Positions 32,490-44,300 of a DNA stretch of 64,000 nt are shown here, in pieces; position 1 is the stretch's first letter, and every line of letters begins with the position of its first letter. The translations under genes were made by a program, and so were the position numbers. The notes below the pieces were generated by a model. That model worked only from the letters and a program-made list of their open reading frames with translations. It was not told the DNA's origin and did not search any database. Location: the NCBI GenBank assembly GCA_013350335.1, contig CM023538.1:57773080-57837079 (forward strand), written 5' to 3'. The stretch comes from Chimonanthus salicifolius (Eukaryota > Streptophyta > Magnoliopsida > Laurales > Calycanthaceae).

Positions 32490-34321
32490 GATCAATTACT
32501 ACCAGTCTGTGGCCATGCTAAAATTCACCAATCACAAATTTTTCAAGAGAGTTGGTGAGATTAGTTTTAAGTTTTAAAGATAGAATTGTTGATTAAGTTT
32601 GTAACTAGATTTTAGTTACATGTTATATATTAATATCATATTATTTAATATAATGTATCAACAATGATACAATATATGATGAAAGGTCACAACATTGCAC
32701 TTGGAGACTTTTTTCTTTTTATTTAATTTCCATTTGTCACAAACAACCATTTATAATGAAAGGTGATTTGAAGATCTACAAAAAATTTCATGCCTAAATT
32801 CATTGTCTGGCCACCTGATTTTAATAGTGAAAAATCAGCAAACATTCTTAAATTTAACGAGATTTGTTGATTTTGACAATTAAGATCAAGTGACTATACA
32901 TTGATTTTTAGGATGAAATTTAGTTCATATGTATCTCATTAAGTCTACTATCAATCTGTATTAGTAAACATTTTGTATTATTTATCAAAATTTTAGATAA
33001 AGGAGAGAGAACAAAGGCAAACTATACAATAACAAGCCACCTAATATCATGCTTCACAACATAAGGCACATCAATGATGACACCTGATAAAGCAACGGTG
33101 AGTGTTCCTTTCTTGTAGAATGGAAATCAAACTCAATACTCTCACTTCTCAAAACGAGTTCGTGATCATAAACCCTAAACCCTAAAAAGAAATGGATAAA
33201 GATTTCTATGTTTGGTGCAATTGACTAACTGAACGTTTTATGCATAGAGTTGTATTACTATTAATAACATGGAATTGTCAAAATTATAATGTTAGTATAT
33301 AATTTGTTCATTGTCCAAATGATATATGGATGTTTTCCATGAAAAATAAAAATATTAATTCATCTTATCCATAAGGAAATATCATTAAAAAAATCTATTA
33401 ATGATTTAGTATTACTTTTTTTTTTAATGTAAAAAAACTAAAGGTATCAGAAGACATGGATTTTTAAGAGTTTGTATGTCTGTGTTATTATTATATTTGG
33501 TGGTATATTTAGGTCTTCATATGTTATATTTCCACGCAATAACATAGTATATTTAAAATTTCCTTCAGTTTTTAAATTCTAACTGCAAGCTTTATATTAA
33601 TTTTGCTAACGAGTGAAGCAACAAGACAGTGTTTCAAACCCTCATCCTTCCTTTGACCGAGGATAGAACTCAGTTTTAAAATCTCCAAATCTTTTGTGCT
33701 CCCAACATGGTAGTATAAATTATTAAGAATATTAAAATTTTAATTCATGGATTTTAGTTCACACACAAATGAATGAATCAATATAGTAATTTTTTTCTCT
33801 CAAATTTTGATAACTTTGCATTTTTTTTTTATGAAAGGTGTATGATATTAAAAAAATATGACTTAATTTAAGCAGTGAATGCAACATTTAGTCGACCTTA
33901 TACTCAAGTATAAACGTTTGCAATGGATGTATCTCCATCATCATTGATGTGACTTGAGATGTGAAATTTGATATTTCCTGGGTTGTTATTGTATAATTTG
34001 CATTTTTTTTCTATTTGTGAAATTCAAATGGCTACACATTGAATTTTAGGAATGAAATTTTTGTAGATCAAATGAAAACTAAATGAAAAGAGAAAAATCT
34101 CCAGGTGTAATTTTTTGACGTGACATCGTATATTGTATCATTGTAGATACATTATATTAAATAATATGATATAAATATATAACATGTACTTAAAATCCTT
34201 AACTTAGTTACATACTTAATCAACAATTTTATCTTTAAAACTTAAAACTAATCTCACTAACTCTCTTAAAAAATTGTGATTAATGAATTTTAAATTAACC
34301 ATAGACTAGTAGTAATTGATC
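32490..34321. mobile_element. Foldback / long-TIR DNA element, non-coding
   Basis: Bases 32490-~32830 are inverted relative to ~34016-34321. The outer edges are GATCAATTACTACCAGTCTG and the inverse GATCAATTACTACTAGTCTA. Further in, TTAAGTTTTAAAGATAGAAT matches its inverse at the other arm with few changes. Arms are ~300-340 bp and the interior is ~1.2 kb, AT-rich, without an open frame. Long terminal inverted repeats suggest a Mutator-like or foldback element. No 9-bp target duplication could be matched. Lies ~0.4 kb beyond the ankyrin gene's stop codon. Confidence 0.7.
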
Positions 34322-34745
34322 ATCAACTAAATTGAGTAAGGGCCTGAAGAAGCCCATATGATCTCACATTTATCTATTAGAACTAGAGCCCGAGTTCAAA
34401 TAATTAGGGCCCATATAGGCATGGTCTAAGTATGGGCCTCGTAATTTTAGTTCCAATTTAATCCTTGTAAAATCAAAGAGAATTAATGTTATTATTTTTG
34501 TAACATGGATATTCTCATTCTACATTGGAGACGACACTAATCCGACAAAAGAAGATGTTTATATATTCATAAGTGAAGGCATTAGCCAACAAGACAGTAA
34601 TGAACATTTATTTAGATAAAAACACATTAATATGTATTTTGTTCATGGGGCAAAAAAGAAACGTTCATTAATCTAACAAATGTCTGAAAAAAAATTTCAA
34701 ATATATGGTAAGCCATATGGAGAAAGCTGTGGAAAGTAGCTGAGG
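34322..34745. other. 3' flank of the ankyrin gene
   Basis: No further coding. GTAAAATCAAAGAGAATTAA at about 34469 recurs at about 63866 near the right edge, together with ATTCTCAT a little further on, suggesting another copy of this flank. Confidence 0.35.
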
Positions 34746-35369
34746 TTATTCAGAAATCTCGTACCAAGGCTCTGGCTTCCGTGTAACTGCATAAAATAAG
34801 AAGATACTGTAGACCTTTTTAAAGAAGAAATAGGCAATTATCAAGCAACCAATCAGGTATACGGGTATGGCCACAAATCTTATGGTGTGTTTAAGATAGA
34901 AATAGTGGCCAGCACAGAAAGAAACCAACATAGCTACAATGGAGAGGAAGAGAGTGGTGAGGCCTCCCATCAATTCCTTTGGTAGACTCCTACTGTTATC
35001 GTCGCTAAGATCGTCGTTAACATCATCGAATGGGGAGATGAGGATAGAGAGGAATATGATGAGAGATACAAGAGAAAAGCAAAGCGCAATGAAAGCAGAA
35101 ATCACAAAAGTGCTCAAGGCTGGACGTCCAATGAAATTAGGATAGCCTTTTTCATTGTTGCTCCCTGGGATGGTGGTGGCCGAGTTGAAGGCGACAGTGG
35201 CAATGAGGCCCGCCACCACCGAGCAAGCTTGGGAGGTGATGCTAACCCATTCTCCTTTGCCATTACTTTGATATAGATCTCCATGCTCCTTCTTGAATAA
35301 CTGTGCGGGCGTACAGCCTTCAAGGTTAGCGGCTGTCCATAAGTTGTTAGGAATGGAATCCCTGACATG
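34746..35369 (-). CDS. Ankyrin gene exon 7, PGG domain and membrane spans
   Basis: Acceptor ATCAG. It starts [11 protein letters not shown], passes through [14 protein letters not shown] and the PGG core [11 protein letters not shown]...IPGSNNEKG, then hydrophobic stretches [36 protein letters not shown] and [18 protein letters not shown]. The stop TAA is at 34748-34746. Confidence 0.9.
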   Translation of the reverse strand, partial: HVRDSIPNNLWTAANLEGCTPAQLFKKEHGDLYQSNGKGEWVSITSQACSVVAGLIATVAFNSATTIPGSNNEKGYPNFIGRPALSTFVISAFIALCFSLVSLIIFLSILISPFDDVNDDLSDDNSRSLPKELMGGLTTLFLSIVAMLVSFCAGHYFYLKHTIRFVAIPVYLIGCLIIAYFFFKKVYSIFLFYAVTRKPEPWYEISE

Positions 35370-38300
35370 CTGATTCGAAGAAAGAGTGAGGCAAAATGGT
35401 TAGAGATATGTTTACTAAAATGGCAAAATGGTCATAAAAAAATTATAGAAGCACATCATTTTCTAAAATGTAATTTAAAGAAATTAAAATCTGTTTTATT
35501 TATTCTAAGCTTGTGCCTGACACATACTCAGAAAAGTTCTTACTGGACTGGATTTTTTTTTTTTTTTTTCATTTTCTTAGCCTAACCCGCATTTGTAATG
35601 AAAATTCTAATGGGAATGTGATAGATATTTTTTCTATAGTTTAAAGTTTTATGTATTATCTTCATCATCATCTGTTTCTTTTATACAAGGCTGCTACTCC
35701 TTAGATATAATATTTTTTTAATTCATGCTTATGAGTTTATCCCATTATTTAATGGGCAACATAAAACGCTTAACCATGGCAAGAGATTACTTATCACTTG
35801 CATTCCAATGTTATCAAAATTGGGCCAAACCGTGGTCGAATCAGGTAGTTTGGTCAGAGGTTAAAAACCGTTTTTAGTCAAAACCACATAAAACTGGTCA
35901 AAGTTACGCGGTTTTGGCATAAAACCGTGAACCTTGAAACCGCAGCTCACAAATTTTGAATTTTTTTTTTCCCCCCTCTTCAAAATACCAAAAAATAATA
36001 TTAAAAAATTGATATATTTGAAAAGTTTCTTATCATTTCTATCCCATATCTTTCACTGTTTCGATATATTACTTAGAGTTTGAATGTTATTTGTAATATT
36101 TATATTAATTTTTTTTATAAAAGGTGTCTTACTTAATGTTATATGTAATATTTATATTATATTATTCATTGACCGACTTTGACTGTGGTTGAATACAAAA
36201 TGACTTGAAGACGGTTAGTTAGACGGTCCTGATTCTGATAACATTGCTTGATTCAATACCCAATTTTATAGTCTCCCCTCATTTTGACAAATTAGACACT
36301 ACCCCAGAAGTTGTAATAAGGCAGATGACCCATTTGAATTATGATTATCTAATTCATTCCATTTATTCTTACTATTCTGAAACTAAGATAGATAGATAGA
36401 GAGGAATATACCTTATACCACTTCATCTCCCAATGCATTTGCATGCTGTTTCCGGGCATGCCCCAAGGTCGTCGATTAGGATCGAATCTTGCAACTAGAT
36501 GCAAGACATTGTTTCGACGGCTATCTATTACTTCCAAAACAAATAAAAGGATTTTATTTTTTCTACCATGATCGAGTAGTAGCTCAAACACATCAAGGCG
36601 CCGATTTTCCGCTGCCACGAGCACTGCATTTTTGTATTCAGGTGCTTTTCTTTGACTGAATGGCCTCAGGATTCTCATTCATGATTTTTTTAACCACCTC
36701 TGTCAATCCCAATTCAGCCACAATAACAAGAGGAGACTCTTCCAAACTGGCCAACTTGTAGACTAAGTCACATATAAGCAAATGTTGTTGCTTCTTCATC
36801 CTCATTCTCTTAACATGTTCAACTATTTAATCAAAAAAAGAAAATGTTTTATTAATGAATCAACATGAAACGAATCATATATTAGAACTAAACCGAATGT
36901 TGTATTAGCAAATGTTCTTGATCTCAATTCAACTCTATCGCTAATAAAGTGTAGTTTTTATTTTGCATGGGATTTGGTCGAGATGAATCTTTCCACACCT
37001 CTCCCTCTCGGTGTGAAATTATGTAAAATAACACTGAGATTTGTTGTGTTTTCCTCCTTAATTAAGGAGAGACCATGTGATCTTACTTATAGAGAAAATG
37101 GAAATGCAAATAAAGAATGTAAAATAAAAGAGAAAATGGATACCAACCTAACGTGATTGCGAGGAACTTGTAAAACATTTTCCGAAGCCATGGCTCTTGT
37201 TTTTGCACTCCTTCCTGATTGTCTAGAGCTACATCTGAAAATTCAATGTAGAAAGTAAAGAATGACATTAGAGAAAGAAAATAATTGGTAAATTCTATCT
37301 GAAAATTCTCCAAATACAATAATCAAACTAAACTTTCAACAATTGTCTTACTTGGGCTGCTCTAGGCTTAAATTTGGCCCATCAATACTAGTCGCTTTAC
37401 ACTTACCACTTACCAGATTGGTTGTTTAAAATAGTTATTATGATGGACATATTAATTGAATCACTTTTATCTAAGTGTTGTCACTTATGAACAACCGTCA
37501 CTCTTGGGGCGAACGGGGTGACATAAATGGAGATTGACAGGTTTGAAATGGATATGAGCGGGTTTGAAAATTATTTTCAATGATGCTTTTCATAAAGAAT
37601 TAGGTTCATTGAAATTAAAATGGGGTGGCCCTTTAGACACCCGACTTTTCTACCAGGAGACACCTGATTTCACTTTCTAAGGGTGAAAATACCATTTTGT
37701 TCTTCATTTTTTTTAAAAAAAAGACACATCTTCCGAACGTTCTGCAAAACATTTTTCGTTCGTTCGGACGTTCGTACCGTTCGAACAAATATTGCAGTAT
37801 AAAATTTCATCGTCTGAACCAGGGGTGCAAAAAACGCCCCGGCCGATATACCTATTGCCTGAATTATCGGCCGATATGATTCTCTCTCCTCTTTTTTTTT
37901 GTAAATATCAGTATTATTTTATTATTTTATTTTTTTGAATTAAAAAATATAAAAAAACAGAAAAAGAAACTGTTTTAAAAAAAAAAAATTAAAAACATAA
38001 ATATCAGCCGATATCGGCGGATATTTCGACCCGGGGCCCATCACCATTTTGATTTTTTTTTTTTTTAAATACCGATATAAATCCTCCTTAAGATCGTTCG
38101 AACTGATAACTTTGGATCGTTCCAACAATCTTGCTTGCAAAAAGGGCTATTTACAGTGTGGAATGGTACAAGGAAATGTGTTTTCTACTTGAAAAGAGAA
38201 AAGGAAAAGCAAAAAAAGTAGTGCAGGCTCTCCCATTCAGTAAATACCAAACAGATAAAAGGGGAAATCTGTTGATTTATGTTTAGTGTATTGTTTAAGT

Positions 38301-41300
38301 GGTCAGTTATTACCACGTATGTATTTTCCTTTTATGTTGGGATGTTGTTACTCTTGTTGATTTAGTCTTCCTACCACGTTTGTAGCAGTTATTAAACGTG
38401 GGCTATGTTATTGCTTTCAGTTTTATTTTTCAGTTTTCTATAAGGCTATTTAACAGCCAAGTTGGTCATTTTATGAGGTTGATGATTTCCTCCATTCTGT
38501 CTGTACAATCCCTTCAATCTATATTTCTTTACAATTGGTATCAGAGCCCCATCACAGGGGCCTGATTATTTAAGAAGCAGCAGTCTTCTACAAGTGGTTT
38601 TAGTTGAAGGATGACGACAGAAGGTTCATTTGTACAACCAGCAGTTCCAAAGTTTGATGGTTACTATGATCACTGGGCAATGCTCATGGAAAATTTCCTG
38701 CGATCAAAGGAGTATTGGGGCCTGGTGGAGAATGGTGTTTCTGCAGCAGCAGAAGGTATTGTTCTTAATGAAGCACAGAAGAAGCACATTGAAGATCAAC
38801 AGTTGAAAGATTTGAAAGCTAAGAACTATCTATTTCAGGCATTAGATCGTTCTATTCTAGAGACAATTCTCAACAAGACCTCTCCAAAGGATATCTGGGA
38901 TTCCATGAAGCAGAAATATCAAGGCACAACGCGAGTGAAACGTGGAAACTTGCAAGCTCTTAGAAAGGAATTCGAAGTTCTTCACATGAAGACTGGTGAA
39001 ATTGTGAATGAATATTTTGCTTGCACTCTTCCCATAGCCAACAAGATGAAAGCAAATGGAGAGGATAAGGTAAGTACTAATGTTGTTGCAAAAAATTTAA
39101 GATCCATGACTCCAAAACTTGATTATGTTGTATGTTTTATTGAGGAGTCTAAAGATATCGATACTTTAACTATTGATGAGTTGCAAAGCAGTCTGCTTGT
39201 ACATGAACAACGCATGAGTTCACATGTTGAAGAACAGCAGGCTTTGAAGATCACTCATGGAGATTCCTAAGGAGGAAGAGGTCGTGGTCGTGGAAACTAC
39301 AGAGGAAGAGGAAGAGGACGCAACAACAGGTCTTTTGATAAGACCACAGTGGAGTGTTACAACTGTCACAAGCTAGGACACTTTGCATGGGAATGTCCAA
39401 ATAAGAACACAGAAGCAAATTATGCAGAGAATCAGGAAGAAATGTTTCTGATGGCATATGTGGATACCAACAAAGTCAGTCGAGAAGACATGTGGTTTCT
39501 TGATTCTGGTTACAGCAATCACATATGTGGCAACAAAGAATATTTCTCAGACTTTGATGGTATTTTCCGAGACTCTGTGAAGCTTGGCAACAACACAAGC
39601 ATGGTTGTGTTGGGAAAGGGCAACTGTCAAGTTGCAAGTAAATGGTCTAATACAGATCATTACAGGTGTGTTTTATGTACCTGAATTGAAGAATAATTTG
39701 CTAAGTATCGGACAGTTGCAAGAAAAGGGACATACTGTTTTGTTTTAGCATGGCAAATGTAAAGTGTTTCATTCTCAGAAAGGTTTGATTATGGATACGA
39801 AAATGACTTCCAATAGAATGTTTGTCCTGCTTGCTATATCCTAGCCTATAGCATCCACTTCTTTTCAAACAATAACTGAAGACATTGAACAGCTTTGCCT
39901 CTGTCAATATGGACACTTGGATTTTAAAGGGTTACAGACTCTTCAACAAAAAGAGATGGTGAATGGCTTGCCGCATTTTCAACTTCCCTCTAAGTTGTGC
40001 AAAGATTGTTTGGCAGGAAAATAACACAGGAACTCATTTCGTAAGAAGACCTACCTGGCGAGTAGCAGAAATTCTTCAATTGGTGCATGCAGACATTTGT
40101 GGACCAATTAAGCCCATCTCTAACAGCAAGAAAATGTATCTGCTCACTTTCACTAATGATTTTAGTAGAAAAACATGGGTTTAGCTTTTGGTTGAAAAAT
40201 CAGAAGCTTTTGGTTATTTCAAAAGTTTTAAGACTCATGTTGAGAAAAAAACAAGTTGTTTTCTGAGAAGTCTACGCACTGATCGAGGAGGCGAGTTTAC
40301 ATCCCAGGAATTTGTCAATTTTTGTGATAAAAATGGTATACGGCGACAGTTAACAGCTGCATACACGCCACAACATAATGGAGTTGTGGAACGAAAGAAT
40401 AAAACAATTATGAACATGGTTAGAAGTATGCTTTCAGCAAAGAAAATTCCGAAGTCCTTCTGGCCTGAAGCAGTTAACTGGATAGTACATGTTTTGAATC
40501 GAAGTCCCACTTTTGCAGTGCCAAATAAAACTCCAGAAGAAGCTTGGAGTAAAATTAAGCCCTCAGTTGATTATTTTAGAGTGTTGGATGTATTTCTCAT
40601 GTCCATGTGCCTGACAATAAAAGGACTAAACTCAATGATAAGAGTTTCAGTTGTGTTTTATTGGGAGTTAGTGAAGAATCAAAGGATTATAGATTGTATG
40701 ATCCTATTTCACAAAATATCATAATTAGTAGGGATGTTGTATTCGAGGAAAACAAGAATTGGGACTAGGATAAAAAATATGAGGAAGTCACTATATGTGA
40801 TTTAGAATGGGGTGATCATGAAGAAAAAGTGACTGAGAATGAGGAAAGAAGTGAAACTTATTCTGATCCTGATATAGAAGACAATCCAGCAGACAATACG
40901 GTTGATGTTATTGCTGAAGCTACTAGAACAGATTATTTAATTCAGAATGATGAACACTGAAAATTGATAATTTTATCCTTTAATATTTGATTAGTTAGTT
41001 TTAAATCTTGTTTATTTTATATTATTATTATAATATATTATATATTCTAAAATTATATTTGTTAATATATTATGTTAATTAATTTTATCTAATTAATGTA
41101 TTTATGTGTGTTTATAGGTTAGTGATTCTTAGTCACCGGCAACCCATTCAGAAGTAACAAGAACTCAAGCCAGCAGCGTTAGCTTGCAGATGAAGGGCAT
41201 TACAGTTTGTTGGGTGTGAAGAGAGCAGCTAGACTTGAAAAGCAGAGCATCAGTTTGAGGAGGAATCGTGAGTTGCAAAGTCTCCGAAGAGCAGTAAACA

Positions 41301-44300
41301 AAACCAGAAAGATGAAGGGGTGTGTTTTCCTTCAAAGTTACAGCAAAATAGAGAATAGGAGAGCTGGCCGAGTTTACATAGAAATAGAAAGAAGAATAAA
41401 AGACGAAGGAGGCTACAACAGCGAAGTAGAGACCGAAAATACAAGAGCAGATAAAAGAAAGAGAAATATTAGAAAGAAGAAAGAATAGAAATTGCCGTGA
41501 ACATAGAGAATCGGCTGAATTGAGTGGGCCCAGCCCTTGCTTATTTTATCTTCTCCACTCTATAAATTGAAGTATCCTCTCGAGAGAAGGAACCTAGAAC
41601 TGGGCACAACAAAAGGTGGAGAGGCTCGGCTGACAGAGGACTTGAGGCAATCGGCTCGGGATCTCCGACGATGGCTCGGATTTTATTTTTCTATCTCTTT
41701 TATTTTAATTCTTTTATAATGTTCAGATAATTTCTTATACGGAGGTTGAGGATGAAACCCCATTAATGAAATAATGTTCTTTTATTTATTTATTTAATTC
41801 CAATTATGTGTGTTCAATTATTTATGATTTGTGCTTCATTAGATTAATTAGACGTTATTATTTTCACCACTAATATCATGTATTTGTGGTAGTTAATATT
41901 AATATTTGATTCATCAAGGGCTTGGCATTTTAATTTAAAAGAAAGATTTCTTTGATTTAATGTTTTTCAATTTAATTAGATACATTGGATGCTTAGATTA
42001 TTTACTTTGATCCATTGTCTTTTAAATTTAAATTGGATACATTAAATGCTTAGGAGTTATATCTTTAAAAGCGAAAGGATAATCTAAATTTTGAATACCA
42101 TAATAATAAACTTAAATGTTTAAATCTCTTAAAATTGGGAATTAATAAATAAATAATTGGAAGATTATGGATTTAATGGTGGTAGAATCCGATACCTTAG
42201 TAATTTTTCTCATTTGATTTAATCTCCAATTTTTGTTGTTTTAATTAATTTTGCAATTTCAATTCAATCATTCTCCTGAAAAATTGTTAACTAGGTTAAG
42301 GTTAAAATATTAGGCTTTTTAATTTGTTTTCCCGTTCATTCTAAATCAAGTCCCTGTGGGTTCGACCTCGCACTTGCATATCTCTATACTCCAATTCGAT
42401 TCGTGCGCTTGCGAGTAATTATAAATTTAAAATTTACACAACACAGAACACAGATAGCCTTCAAAACTCGAGTGCAACCAGAAATCGAAGAGCACCAGTT
42501 GGATGAGAAATTATGAAACAGGAGAGGGAGTTTTTGATGAAGAAAATGAAGGAGAACTTGCCATGTTTACAGCTGCTGAAGTTGCTGATCCTATTCATTT
42601 TGAAGAAGTAGTAAAAAGTGAAAAATGGAGAATAGCCATGGATGTGGAAATGGAAGCAATAAACAAAAATGGGACTTAGGAATTAACAGAATTACCTAAG
42701 GGAGGAAAGACAATTAGAAGTAAAGTGGGTGTATAAGACCAAGTTGAATGAAAATGGAAAAGTAGAAAAGTACAAAGCTCGGCTTGTAGCAAAGGGCTAT
42801 GCACAACAATATGGAGTAGACTATACTGAAGTTTTTGCACCTGTGGCACGAATGGAGACAATTCGATTGGTAGTAGCACTTGCAGCTCAAAGAGGGTGGT
42901 CCATTTATCAACTAGATGTGAAATCTGCCTTTTTACATGGTAAATTGAATGAAGAAGTTTTTGTAGAACAGCCTTGCGATTATGTACAGAAAGGAAGTGA
43001 AGAAAAAGTTTACAAGCTAAGGAAGGCACTTTATGGACTTAAATAAGCACCCTGTGCTTGGTACAGTCATATAGAAGCTTATTTCATGAAAGAAGCTTTG
43101 GAGAAATGTGATTATGAGCACACTCTGTTCATCAAGATTAACAAGGAAGGTAAAGTCTTGATTGTGACCTTGTATGTGGATGATCTAATCTTTACTGGAA
43201 ATGATGAATCAATGTTTGAAGAATTTAAACATTCAATGGAGCATGAGTTTGATATGACTGATTTTGGCAAGATGAGGTATTTTCTTGGTCTTGAGGTGTT
43301 GCAAAAGTCTGATGGTATTTTTATTAGTCAAAAGAAATATGCCTTGGAGGTACTGCACAGGTTTGGAATGGATAAGAGCAACTCTGTTTTCAATCCTATT
43401 GTTCCTGGTTGTAAACTTGTGAAAGATGAAGGAGTTAAAGTAGATAAGACTTACTATAAGCAGATTATAGGGAGTCTCATGTATCTCACTGCTACACGAC
43501 CAGACCTAATGTTTATAGTAAGTATGATTAGTAAGTATATGGAGAATCCTACTGAATTACACTTGCAAGCAGCAAAAAGAGTGATGCGATATCTGAAAGG
43601 AACTTTTGATTTTGGGATTTTCTATAGGAAGGGAGGAGATGATGAACTTATTGCTTATACTGACAGTGATTATGCTGGAGATTTAGAAGATCGAAAGAGC
43701 ACTTCAGGTTATGTTTTCTTATTGAGTTCTGGGGCAATTTCTTGGTCCTCAAAAAAACAACCTGTAGTGAGTTTATCCACCACAGAGGCAGAATTCATTG
43801 ATGTGCGTTTTCATTTTCTTCGAGATCTTACAAAGGATGGAACTGTGGAATTGGTACACTGTAATACACAAGATCATTTAGCTGACATAATGACAAAGCC
43901 ACTCAAGCGAAACACTTTTGTCAAGCTGCGAGAACACTTGGGAATCTGTTCTGAAGCTGATGTAAACTGAAGCTTGCAGTATTCAGTTTAAGGGAGGAAA
44001 TGTTGATTTATGTTTAGTGTATTGTTTAAGTGGTCAGTTATTACCACGTATGTATTTTCCTTTTATGTTGGGATGTTTGTTACTCTTGTTGATTTAGTCT
44101 TCCTACTACGTTTGTAGCAGTTATTAAACATGGGCTATGTTATTGCTTTCAGTTTTATTTTTCAGTTCTCTGTAAGGCTATTTAACAGCCAAGTTGGTTA
44201 TTTTATGAGGTTGATGATTTCCTCCATTATGTCTGTGCAATCTCTTCAATCTATATTTCTTTACAAAATCCCCAATTTTCTCATTTTCCCCAAAATGTTC

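Larger units (their letters stand above)
38270..44265 (+). mobile_element. Copia-1: LTR retrotransposon in ankyrin intron 4 (defective)
   Basis: The 5996-bp element has LTRs of 264 and 265 bp and AAATC duplicated on both sides (38265-38269 and 44266-44270). Domain order is gag, protease, integrase, reverse transcriptase, RNase H, the Copia order. It lies opposite to the host gene. Several stops, a 1.5-kb solo LTR inside the pol spacer and a deletion in RNase H make it inactive. The LTRs differ at 8 substitutions plus one indel (~3%). Introns of this size can be spliced in plants, so the host gene is not necessarily broken by it. Confidence 0.93.

Noticed and set aside
40958..42445. Open frames of 60-93 codons inside the solo LTR
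   Set aside because: Lysine/arginine-rich or leucine-rich low-complexity text in a non-coding LTR; no domain.
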